A stretch of 64,000 bases of DNA from Flammeovirga kamogawensis (GTDB taxonomy: Bacteria; Bacteroidota; Bacteroidia; Cytophagales; Flammeovirgaceae), in contig NZ_CP076128.1 of NCBI RefSeq assembly GCF_018736065.1, positions 248,001 to 312,000 of the forward strand, read 5' to 3'. Position 1 is the stretch's first letter, and the number at the start of each line of letters is the position of its first letter. Shown here in pieces: positions 56,778 to 64,000 of this stretch. The notes beneath the pieces are model-generated. The model made no database searches. It saw only the letters and a program-made list of their open reading frames with translations, and was not told the DNA's origin. The position numbers were made by a program, and so were the translations under genes.

Positions 56778-57758
56778 TTATACTAGTTCCGTTTCTTTTT
56801 TAAACGATGCTCTTGGTGTTAAACCTAATAAATCGAACATTAATTTGTCGATATCTTCTTCAGGGTTAGGAGTAGTAAGTAACTGGTCTCCTGCAAAAAT
56901 AGAGTTAGCTCCAGCCATAAAACACAATGCTTGTGCTTCAGTGCTCATTTCAGTTCTACCTGCAGATAAACGAACCATTGCTTCTGGCATAATAATACGT
57001 GCAGTGGCAATCATTCTAATCATTTCCCAAGTAGACACCATTTTATTCTGCTCCATTGGAGTACCTTCAACAGGTACTAACGCATTAACAGGTACAGATT
57101 CTGGGTGTGTAGGTAGGCTAGCCAAAGTGTGTAACATTCCTATTCTATCAGCATCAGTTTCTCCTAAACCGATAATACCACCAGAACAAACTGAAATTTT
57201 AGCTTTTTGAACGTTTTTAATTGTATCTAAACGATCATCGAAAGTACGAGTTGTGATTACTTTATCGTAATATTCTCTACTAGTATCAAGGTTATGGTTG
57301 TATGCATAAAGACCTGCGTTCTTTAATTGTTCAGCTTGTTCTTCGCTTAACATCCCAAGTGTTGCACAAACTTCCATACCCATATCGTTGATTTCTCCAA
57401 CCATACCTAAAACACGCTCAAAGTCTTTGTTACTTCTTGCTTCTCTCCAAGCAGCGCCCATACAAAATCTTGTAGAACCGTTGTCTTTTGCTTGTTTTGC
57501 TTTTTCGATCACATCCTCAGTTGCCATTAATTTATGTGGCTTAACGTGAGTACTGTATCTAGAAGATTGAGAACAGTAACTACAATCTTCTTTACAACCA
57601 CCTGTTTTTACAGATAGTAATGTACATACTTGTACTTCTCCTGTTTTTTGAAATTCTCTGTGAATTGTAGCTGCTTTATACATTAATTCCATTAATGGCA
57701 TGTTATAAATGTCAGCTACTTCAGCTCTTGTCCAATCGTTTTTAATAATTGCTTGCAT
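56778..57758 (-). CDS. bioB: Biotin synthase
   Basis: Radical SAM enzyme inserting sulfur into dethiobiotin, the last step of the pathway. 326 aa. Cluster motif C55-x3-C59-x2-C62 in TGGCKEDCSYCSQS; also RFCMGAAWRE, AYNHNLDTS (family YNHNLDTS), ICSGGIIGLGE-like SVCSGGIIGLGETDADR and the late Arg in VRLSAGRTEM that binds the [2Fe-2S] cluster. Transcribed first but cut off from bioFGCDA by a terminator, which may keep BioB output separate. A leader ORF begins 420 bases upstream. Confidence 0.97.
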   Translation of the reverse strand: MQAIIKNDWTRAEVADIYNMPLMELMYKAATIHREFQKTGEVQVCTLLSVKTGGCKEDCSYCSQSSRYSTHVKPHKLMATEDVIEKAKQAKDNGSTRFCMGAAWREARSNKDFERVLGMVGEINDMGMEVCATLGMLSEEQAEQLKNAGLYAYNHNLDTSREYYDKVITTRTFDDRLDTIKNVQKAKISVCSGGIIGLGETDADRIGMLHTLASLPTHPESVPVNALVPVEGTPMEQNKMVSTWEMIRMIATARIIMPEAMVRLSAGRTEMSTEAQALCFMAGANSIFAGDQLLTTPNPEEDIDKLMFDLLGLTPRASFKKETELV

Positions 57759-57772
57759 TACTGTGTGTTAGA

Positions 57773-58177
57773 TTAAATAGTACATAATTGTCCCATTACG
57801 ATTTTGTCGTTCGAGAAAAAATATGAAATGTAATGAGTGGAAATTAGCCTAGGATGGCTAAAAATAGGGGGTAGAGAATGATAGTATGTACGTAGTTTTT
57901 GGATAAAACACAGAATGCGTGCGTTATTAAAAAACTGACTACTAACTAAAGATTCACTACTTATGCTCAAGGGTGATATTACAAGAAGAAGTTCTTCAAT
58001 TGTTGGAGGGTCATCGTCTTCAGATTCCCCATAATCAACTTTATCAACCGTAAATTCTTGTATAAAAGCAGGAGCAATTAAATGTAAGTTCACGTTAAGT
58101 ATACAATACTGAATCTCTTTTTTAAGAGAATTAAAGATTGCATAATTTTTACGTGACCATCTTTTGAAAAATACCAT
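57773..58177 (-). pseudogene. Small ORF with a TonB-receptor-like N-terminus, possible remnant or leader
   Basis: 134-codon frame ending 14 bases before bioB. The first ~35 residues, MVFFKRWSRKNYAIFNSLKK and the following hydrophobic stretch, closely recall the FxRWSRKxYAxFxSL leader found at the start of many Bacteroidota TonB-dependent receptors (from memory). The next ~40 residues are acidic (DYGESEDDDPPTIEELLL); the last ~55 look non-coding in composition. No plug or barrel follows. It could be the stump of a receptor gene once linked to bioB, a true small envelope protein, or part of the bioB leader. Confidence that it is expressed is low. Confidence 0.4.
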
Positions 58178-58302
58178 TGCTTGAATTTTAAAGATTAATT
58201 CATCTGCAAAGTAAGTAAGTCTTTAGATACTTTCGATAAGTAAAGTCAGTTTTTTATTATTTGTTTCGGGTTTTTCTATCTCTTTTCTTAAAGAAATAGT
58301 TT

Positions 58303-58497
58303 CTACAATATATTCTTGTTTCCTTTTGTTCTAAAAGAATATGATGTTAGCATAATAGATACACCGAACATGGTAATGATCCCCATGTACTCATATATGT
58401 TGTTATTGATACTTAAATCATCTGTATCTAATAACCAAATGTTGCCAAGGCCAATGATACTTGCAGTTACAACAAGTCCCCATCTGTAAAAATTCAT
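58303..58497 (-). CDS. Small two-helix membrane protein
   Basis: 64 aa: two hydrophobic segments (about residues 5-23 and 35-53) separated by an acidic loop (LDTDDLSINNN) and a basic C-terminus (RTKGNKNIL), giving a plausible inside-out topology. ATG start. Lies between the leader-like ORF and the oxidoreductase gene on the same strand, but with 125- and 158-base gaps free of other genes. I do not recognise the family. Confidence 0.5.
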   Translation of the reverse strand: MNFYRWGLVVTASIIGLGNIWLLDTDDLSINNNIYEYMGIITMFGVSIMLTSYSFRTKGNKNIL

Positions 58498-58655
58498 AAA
58501 ATTCTATCTAGAAGTTTGTTATATCTTTATTGATGTAGCAAAAATATGAGAGACAATTTTTCTATTCAAGATTTACTTGTTAATGAGTTTTTAATTGAAA
58601 ATCATTGACAAGTAATTTTTAATTTTTGAGAGGAGGACTTGTTCAAATTCTTTAA

Positions 58656-60251
58656 TTATTCTGTTTTTTGCAGAGAAGCATTGTACTTTTTAACCTTATA
58701 AAGGTTTTTGGCAAAACCAAAAGTACCAAAAATAACAGAAGCAGTAGCAACACCACCCATTAATGCACCAACTACACCTGTGGTGCAAATATCACCTCCA
58801 GTAATGTATAAACCTTTAAAAGGTGTTTGTGGCTTTATCCAATCGCTACTAAATCTTTCTGGAGTGTGAGCCAAGCCATACATACGTCCTTTATATGTAC
58901 TTGTAAAAGACTCCATAGTTAATGGTGTAGATAATTCATGAAAACTGACGAGTTCTTTAAAACCAGGGTGTTGTTTTTCAACACAATCAAGGAGCCCTTC
59001 TGAAATGCGTTTTTTGATTTCTTCGTATTCTTCACCTCTTCTTTTCCAAGGTAGGTCTTTCCATTTTTCAAAGGAAGAAAAGTCTGCAAATGTTACAATT
59101 TCAGCAGTGTGATTTTCATTACTTTGTTCTTTTAAAGTAGGGAATGAAAGGTAGCAGTTATTCACTTCGCCAGTAACTATTGAGTTTCGATTGTTATATG
59201 TCTCATCATGGTCATATGAATTTGCAATCCAATAATTTTCACCTTTAACGCCTAATATCGAAGGGTCACTTTTTAAGCCAACATATAAAGAAATAGCACT
59301 CATGCCCCCAGATAAGTTATTTAATTCTTCTTTAAAAGGTACAGGCTCTTTCACTAGTTTATTGAAAGTACTATGGAAACCAGTAGAAGATATAATAATA
59401 GGAGCATTGTATGTTTTTTCGGTAAAATTTTTACCATGTTTTTCTTTTACACGTACGCCAATAGCCTTTTTGTTTTTAATAATTATTTCATCTACATCAT
59501 GATTAACCACTAATTTTCCTCCATTTTTTTCTATTGTAGGAATAACATATTCAGCAATTTTTTTTGCTCCACCTTCTGGATAAAAGCCGCCATATAAATA
59601 ATGATTAACTATCAGAGAGTGCATTCCAAAAGCACTTTTTGATGGGGGTAAACCAAAATCTCCCCATTGAGAACAAACTACAGCTTGTAGCTGCTTATTT
59701 TTAAATCTTTTTTCTACATAGTCCCTGGTAATCATTAAAGCTAATTCTTTACCACCTTTTGGTTCAGAGAATTTGGCAACAAACTTCATTAATGGTTTTT
59801 GAAAAGAGGTAGCATAATGGTATTCCATCCATTTTCTTGCTAATCTAACATCATTAAAATAAGTATTGATACTTTCTTCTTCATCAGGGAATTGTGTGAT
59901 TAATTTGCTTTTATATTCTTTAGGATTGTCAGGTACATCAAAAGTAAAATCTGGATAAACAAAACGCTCAAAAATATGAGGCATTTTATTCCATTTTAGA
60001 TTGTTTTCTGTGATATAATTGAAGATTTGTCTTGGCATACATCTGGCATCCATACTACCTATGTAGTGTACCCCAACATCAAAATGATATTTTTTGCGTT
60101 TAAATTCGTGCGTTTGCCCACCAAGAACCCAATGTTTTTCTAAAAGGAGTACTTTCATTCCTTTTACTTGAGATAATAAAGAGGCTGTTGTGAGTGCACC
60201 CATTCCGCTACCAATAATAATGGCATCGAAGTTATTTGGTATTTCTTGCAT
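58656..60251 (-). CDS. FAD-dependent RetSat/CrtISO-like oxidoreductase
   Basis: 531 aa of the carotenoid isomerase/desaturase and retinol saturase group. N-terminal dinucleotide site DAIIIGSGMGALTTASLLS with the LLEKHWVLGGQTHEFKRK flavin motif, FDVGVHYIGSM (typical of RetSat/CrtISO), and the C-terminal YITGGDICTTGVVGALMGGVATASVIFG with the FAD-binding tail and a hydrophobic end suited to membrane association. Carotenoid substrates are likely (inference), but no crtB, crtI or crtY gene is in the window. It stands alone. Confidence 0.85.
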   Translation of the reverse strand: MQEIPNNFDAIIIGSGMGALTTASLLSQVKGMKVLLLEKHWVLGGQTHEFKRKKYHFDVGVHYIGSMDARCMPRQIFNYITENNLKWNKMPHIFERFVYPDFTFDVPDNPKEYKSKLITQFPDEEESINTYFNDVRLARKWMEYHYATSFQKPLMKFVAKFSEPKGGKELALMITRDYVEKRFKNKQLQAVVCSQWGDFGLPPSKSAFGMHSLIVNHYLYGGFYPEGGAKKIAEYVIPTIEKNGGKLVVNHDVDEIIIKNKKAIGVRVKEKHGKNFTEKTYNAPIIISSTGFHSTFNKLVKEPVPFKEELNNLSGGMSAISLYVGLKSDPSILGVKGENYWIANSYDHDETYNNRNSIVTGEVNNCYLSFPTLKEQSNENHTAEIVTFADFSSFEKWKDLPWKRRGEEYEEIKKRISEGLLDCVEKQHPGFKELVSFHELSTPLTMESFTSTYKGRMYGLAHTPERFSSDWIKPQTPFKGLYITGGDICTTGVVGALMGGVATASVIFGTFGFAKNLYKVKKYNASLQKTE

Positions 60252-60454
60252 TCTGTTAGTTATTTATGTGTTGTAGAAATGGATGTGTAAAATTTGCATG
60301 GTTAACTTTACTTCCAAGATATTCAGTAATATAGATAAAGTAATAAAGGGTATTTTATTTAATAAATGAAATTTCACTCACTCATTCTTAACTGAAAGAA
60401 GGTTATTTATAGATAATACTTTTATCTCATGATAATATTAGTAAAATGGAGGTA

Positions 60455-60482
60455 TAAAAAAAGGAGATCATTGATCTCCTTC
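60455..60482 (-). terminator. Terminator overlapping the stop codon of the 158-aa gene
   Basis: Arms AAGGAGA and TCTCCTT (60461-60481) around TCATTGA, followed on the minus strand by seven T. The stop codon of the gene (60468-60470) lies in the loop. Confidence 0.75.
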
Positions 60483-60944
60483 TCCAATTTCAAAAGCACT
60501 ACTACTTCCAAATAAGCCTTTGGGTAGTACTTTCTTAACAAAGGATCTTTGTCCTTCTTCGTATTCTTGAATTTCTTTATTTGCTTCTTTTAAAGCATCC
60601 TGCCATGCTGGCCCAAAACCCATCATATTACTATTAAGTTTATCAATAGCTGTCTGATAAGCATGGAATGTAAGGATTTCTTGCCTTCCTGGTTTACTAA
60701 AAAGAGCTTTATTGGTAACTCTAAGGTTTTCATTTTCTCTTTTTAATCGATTAATTTCATCTTTTTTACCGGTAATTGCTTCAGCGTCAATTTCTAATTT
60801 ATCATGAAGGTGAGCTTTTAATCTTTTTATTTCACTTTTTAAACCGGATTGTTTTATCCAATCTTTTATTTGAACAAGAAAGGCGATCACTAAACCAATA
60901 CATAAACCAATAAAAAGTGATTGTATATCAAATGTTTCCCACAT
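60468..60944 (-). CDS. Single-pass membrane coiled-coil protein
   Basis: 158 aa. One membrane helix (about residues 9-26), then a basic heptad-rich coiled coil (residues ~30-80: EIKRLKAHLHDKLEIDAEAITGKKDEINRLKRENENLRV), then a region with PGRQEILTFHAYQTAIDKL and MGFGPAWQDALKEANKE and a C-terminal Gly/Ser-rich end. The N-terminus has no cleavable signal, so the coiled coil faces the cytoplasm (inference). Its terminator overlaps the stop codon. I do not recognise the family. Confidence 0.65.
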   Translation of the reverse strand: MWETFDIQSLFIGLCIGLVIAFLVQIKDWIKQSGLKSEIKRLKAHLHDKLEIDAEAITGKKDEINRLKRENENLRVTNKALFSKPGRQEILTFHAYQTAIDKLNSNMMGFGPAWQDALKEANKEIQEYEEGQRSFVKKVLPKGLFGSSSAFEIGEGDQ

Positions 60945-61029
60945 AGTATTTTTTATTCTAAATATAGTGAATGATATAATTTACGAAGTTCTATTAATTT
61001 TAGATGTATAATTTAGTTATATTTTCATT

Positions 61030-62109
61030 TTAAAATGCTTCGCCAATTCTAAAGTAGACACCCCAATCATCTCTTCCTATCGCTCCATCTAAACCTACAT
61101 TCATGTGGTTTTTAGGAAAAACTGTATACCTATAACCAACACCTACGCCGGGTAAAAAGGTTCCATTCAGTTCTTCTTCATTTGCACCAGATATAGTAGC
61201 TATACCAGCAAAGCCATTGATTGCCATTTTTTTATGAAAGTTCCATCGGTATTCTGCTTGTATATTATACATGGCGTTACCTCTGTATTTACCCTGCGTA
61301 TAACCTCTAATATCACTTTGTCCAACTATAAATTGCTGATTAAATGTTAAGTCTCCAATTCCGAAGCCAACATAAGCTCTAGTTGCAATAACATCTCGTT
61401 TACCAATAGCAAAATATTTATTGAAATCAATTTCTACTTTAGTATTTGAAGATGCATTTCCTAAAGATTCAGGACTAACACCTAAGTTTATATTTCCTAT
61501 TTCACCTTTATAAGGGTAGTATACATTATCTCTATGATCATAAGAAATAATTGCTCCAACTGTTTGTAAAGTTGTTACACTTGAAGTGTCAGTACCAACA
61601 ATATCAAAAGTGTTTTCAAAATCAGTATACATATAGTTTAATCCAAAGTAGGTATTTTTAAGCACCCTCCTTTGTAATTCGACTTTTACAAAGTTTACTC
61701 CAGTATTGTAATTAATAAAATTCCCACCAATAGGGCTGTTGACATAAGTCTGGAAATTAATGTCACCAAGACCTGCAGCAAAGGTTGCTCTATACTTATC
61801 TTCATTAAAATAAAGCCTTGTGAAGGTCATTGTAAACCAAGATTTATTAGTTGTATACATTCCTAATACCCCAGTAATTGAAGATGGAGATATAGTATCT
61901 GTTTTACTTAAATTATACATTGCCATTGGCAATGCCCCAACTGAAAATCCTAACGATCTGTCGTAATTAATATATGGAATGGGCATGAAACTTATTTTCT
62001 TGTCAGTTCTAGTTCCAGAACCAGAACCACCTCCCATACTAATTTGAGAGTAAGAAGTTTGACTTGTGTAGAATAATATGCCAATAAAAAAGGTTATGAA
62101 AAGTTTCAT
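61030..62109 (-). CDS. BamA/TamA-type (Omp85) barrel protein without POTRA domains
   Basis: 359 aa. Signal peptide to TSYSQ, a short Gly/Ser linker and then a complete Omp85-type barrel. Like the protein at 50288-51490 it has a DIRGY motif (GQSDIRGYTQGKYRGN), ISYDHRDNVYYPYKGEIGNI before the L6 region, and the same C-terminal ending (RIGEAF). The two therefore look like members of one family in this genome. No POTRA domain fits between signal and barrel. Function unknown; such barrels may act as small exporters or assembly factors. Confidence 0.82.
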   Translation of the reverse strand: MKLFITFFIGILFYTSQTSYSQISMGGGSGSGTRTDKKISFMPIPYINYDRSLGFSVGALPMAMYNLSKTDTISPSSITGVLGMYTTNKSWFTMTFTRLYFNEDKYRATFAAGLGDINFQTYVNSPIGGNFINYNTGVNFVKVELQRRVLKNTYFGLNYMYTDFENTFDIVGTDTSSVTTLQTVGAIISYDHRDNVYYPYKGEIGNINLGVSPESLGNASSNTKVEIDFNKYFAIGKRDVIATRAYVGFGIGDLTFNQQFIVGQSDIRGYTQGKYRGNAMYNIQAEYRWNFHKKMAINGFAGIATISGANEEELNGTFLPGVGVGYRYTVFPKNHMNVGLDGAIGRDDWGVYFRIGEAF

Positions 62110-62175
62110 TGAAGAAGGTTAATGTTAAATACCTTAACAAATATAGAAGAAACTTTTGGTTTCAGGTATAAAGAA

Positions 62176-62203
62176 ACCCCAAACAATAAAAATTGTAAGG
62201 GGT
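62176..62203 (-). terminator. Weak terminator after the OprO/P-like porin gene
   Basis: An interrupted stem (ACCCC-AA-ACAAT / ATTGT-AA-GGGGT) with a short A-rich loop; on the minus strand it continues into TTCTTT. Less convincing than the others in the window. Confidence 0.55.
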
Positions 62204-62241
62204 CTAAATTGGTTTTTTAGTTGTTAGTAAGATGCTAAAGG

Positions 62242-63561
62242 CTAGAAAATGAATCCAATGCCAAGCTCAAGTAAATTGTCTTCTTGAGCAGCATATGGGC
62301 CAGTAGCTCGATTATTTCTGAATTGATAATCGATTTTAAAAGCAATCTCTTCTCTTGGTTTAAAATTGACGCCTATGGTAATAATATCAGAATTAAAATG
62401 AACCATATTAACGTTATCTTCTTCAAGAAGTTTTTGATTGTAATTCTTATGTGTATCAATGTATTCATACCTGATAAAAATTGGTATTTTGACATCGTGA
62501 GGATCTATCATAAAGTTTTTCTTTCTTAAAAAACTTCTATTGGAGAATAGAGAAAGTAAGTCGTAACTAGTTTCTACTAAGTAGCCTACATTTTGGTTGG
62601 CTATAACTTGACCAACACCTCCAGAACCTTCTTTTGTGATATGGTATAGATCATCTGTTCCAGACATATAGCCAGTTGTGGCTAGTGCCATAAATTCCCA
62701 ATTTTTTTGCGTGTATTTAATATATGTTGAATACAATTGAGCAACGGCATTAGCAGTTTGAATAGTACCATTGCTATTTGTAAATTCCATATTATTTCCA
62801 GCCTGACCAACATAAGCAGAAGCACTTAAGGTCCAGTTTTCAATACCTGTAAAATTTAATTGAGGATTAACAGAGAAAGTGGAAAAAGCATTGGAATCGA
62901 AACGAGGTTCTCTACCTGAACGAATAAAGGTTCCACTTTGTAAAGAAGAGCCATCTAAACCCTGTGCAAACCCAAGTGTATAATTTAAGTCATTAGTAAT
63001 TCCACCATAAAAACTCACGCCTAAACCCATCCATGTACTAGGTATAATTATGCGCTCAACATCAGATCTGTTTACAGATGAGAACATAACAGGTTCATCA
63101 TTATTATTGATATAACCAATACTAAGAGGGTAAAGTCCAGTTCTAACATTAAAAGAGTTATGAATACTAAAATCTAAAAAAGCTTCGACAATAAATTCAA
63201 AGTGATCATTTCCATTAGGATCTTTTAGATATTCAACCAAAATTTCAGAATTCCATATGATTTTATCTGTAAATCTATATCCAAAAAAGGTTGAAAATCT
63301 ATAAAGGTTATTATAGGATAATTCTATGTCGTCTTCCATTCCTAGAGGAACGTCATTTCTATTCACCATAGAAATTTCTCCAAAACCTGAAACACTCCAA
63401 GGTTTTTCTGAATAGAATATCTTAGATGCAGCTTTAGCAAGCCCAGGTTGTTGCTTAAATTTAGTATCTGGCACTTTATCTTCTTCTGAAGATTCTTGTG
63501 CTTTTGAATACAATGAGAGAAGCATTAATACGACCCATTGTAGTACAATTATTTTTTTCAT
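62242..63561 (-). CDS. OprO/OprP-like outer-membrane porin
   Basis: 439 aa. Signal peptide to YSKAQ, a polar linker and a 16-strand-type barrel: VSGFGEISMVNRND, FGYRFTDKIIWNSEILVEYL, FIVEAFLDFSIHNSFNVRTGLYPLSIGYINNNDEPVMFSSVNR (the family block G...P.G......P), and the C-terminal LLELGIGFIF strand. This layout fits phosphate-selective porin O/P-like proteins, although phosphate selectivity is not shown for Bacteroidota members. The partial gene upstream, 92 bases away, may be in the same operon. Confidence 0.8.
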   Translation of the reverse strand: MKKIIVLQWVVLMLLSLYSKAQESSEEDKVPDTKFKQQPGLAKAASKIFYSEKPWSVSGFGEISMVNRNDVPLGMEDDIELSYNNLYRFSTFFGYRFTDKIIWNSEILVEYLKDPNGNDHFEFIVEAFLDFSIHNSFNVRTGLYPLSIGYINNNDEPVMFSSVNRSDVERIIIPSTWMGLGVSFYGGITNDLNYTLGFAQGLDGSSLQSGTFIRSGREPRFDSNAFSTFSVNPQLNFTGIENWTLSASAYVGQAGNNMEFTNSNGTIQTANAVAQLYSTYIKYTQKNWEFMALATTGYMSGTDDLYHITKEGSGGVGQVIANQNVGYLVETSYDLLSLFSNRSFLRKKNFMIDPHDVKIPIFIRYEYIDTHKNYNQKLLEEDNVNMVHFNSDIITIGVNFKPREEIAFKIDYQFRNNRATGPYAAQEDNLLELGIGFIF

Positions 63562-63653
63562 TGTTAAGTAAGTAGAAACCTATAAGTAGTATTATAGTTT
63601 TCGATTTTCAAATCTTTAAAATCAGTAAATAAAAATTTACTGTAGGATTGAAA

Positions 63654-64000
63654 TTAACTTACTCGTGGAGGGGGAGGGATTATATCAGTTACCGGTGTTG
63701 GATAACTAAAATCTAGATAGAAAGTGTTTATTTCGTCATTTTTTAATAGAATTTCCTCTTTGTAATCATTAATTATATTGATAACAGGAAGATTGAAAAA
63801 GACCTTAGCAATAACACTTTTGCTTTCATTTTGCGAAAATGGATTGTCTTCAAAACCATCAAATTTTTGATCGAAAAATAGATCTGCAAAAAGCTCAACA
63901 AAACTTTCAACCTTATTGTCGTACGTCTGTTCTTGTTCGATAGAATAGCTTACCTGAGAAAATAATACAGCATCAATGTCCACACTATAATTTAGTGTGT
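63654..64000 (-). CDS. C-terminal part of a protein of unknown function (cut by window edge)
   Basis: The frame is open to the end of the window, so the start codon is outside; the GTG at 63983 is probably internal. The visible ~115 residues are acidic, with VESFVELFADLFFDQKFDGFED, a hydrophobic VFFNLPVINIINDY and a Pro-rich C-terminus (SYPTPVTDIIPPPPRVS). No motif I recognise. It is followed 92 bases later by the porin gene on the same strand. Confidence 0.55.
   Translation of the reverse strand, partial: TLNYSVDIDAVLFSQVSYSIEQEQTYDNKVESFVELFADLFFDQKFDGFEDNPFSQNESKSVIAKVFFNLPVINIINDYKEEILLKNDEINTFYLDFSYPTPVTDIIPPPPRVS

Overview
The window is AT-rich, uninterrupted bacterial chromosome from a member of the Bacteroidota, most likely a marine Cytophagales/Flammeovirga-like gliding bacterium (inference). 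The evidence is a SprA-type type 9 secretion translocon, TonB-type outer-membrane receptors with Bacteroidota domain order, many SPII lipoproteins, a type 2 isoleucyl-tRNA synthetase, an AroG-chorismate mutase fusion in the Bacteroidota order, and promoters of the TTTG / TAnnTTTG kind. I found no tRNA, rRNA, phage, transposase, CRISPR array or plasmid gene, and no recognisable DNA-binding transcription regulator. Almost every transcription unit ends in a clear hairpin terminator, and many of these work in both directions between convergent genes.

Layout. 1-9.0 kb: the 3' part of sprA (cut by the window edge), a CotH-kinase-like lipoprotein, and convergent hpd (4-hydroxyphenylpyruvate dioxygenase). 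9.1-13.6 kb: gpsA, then divergent aroG-CM, aroB and a secreted esterase; a divergent aroE-like gene lies further on at 23.7 kb. 13.6-17.6 kb: a minus-strand group of poorly known genes (a small protein, a bestrophin-like channel, two related PH-like proteins, a secreted EreA/TraB-like protein). 17.8-21.2 kb: ileS2 with a swapped GXHH signature. 21.3-27.1 kb: lipoproteins, a methyltransferase, the AroE-like protein, an NAD(P)-binding/membrane fusion overlapping a small membrane protein, and a secreted protein. 27.1-33.2 kb: housekeeping genes (DUF72 protein, pyrG, yidC, hemW). 33.3-37.8 kb: an outer-membrane receptor-type barrel, a yellow/MRJP-like lipoprotein and a PAS-histidine-box protein without a kinase domain. 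37.9-39.9 kb: groES-groEL.

40.4-50.2 kb has a sulfur theme: a SulP anion transporter next to a CstB-like persulfide dioxygenase/rhodanese, then a MalY/PatB C-S lyase-type aminotransferase and cysQ, interleaved with surface lipoproteins and a second bestrophin-like channel. 50.3-57.8 kb holds an Omp85-type barrel and a complete pimelate-to-biotin set on the minus strand: bioB with its own terminator, then the tightly overlapping bioF-bioG-bioC-bioD-bioA. 57.8-64 kb: a small ORF whose first residues look like a TonB-receptor leader, a RetSat/CrtISO-like oxidoreductase, a membrane coiled-coil protein, a second Omp85-type barrel, an OprO/P-like porin and a partial gene running off the edge.

Most promising for follow-up: the GXHH motif of IleS (known from mupirocin hyper-resistant enzymes), the PAS-DHp protein lacking an ATPase domain, the NAD(P)-binding/membrane fusion with its overlapping partner, the duplicated ~117-bp terminator-bearing repeat behind the biotin operon, an orphan terminator in the sulP leader, and the TonB-leader-like ORF upstream of bioB. 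I do not see a clear-cut new defence system or large novel biosynthetic cluster.
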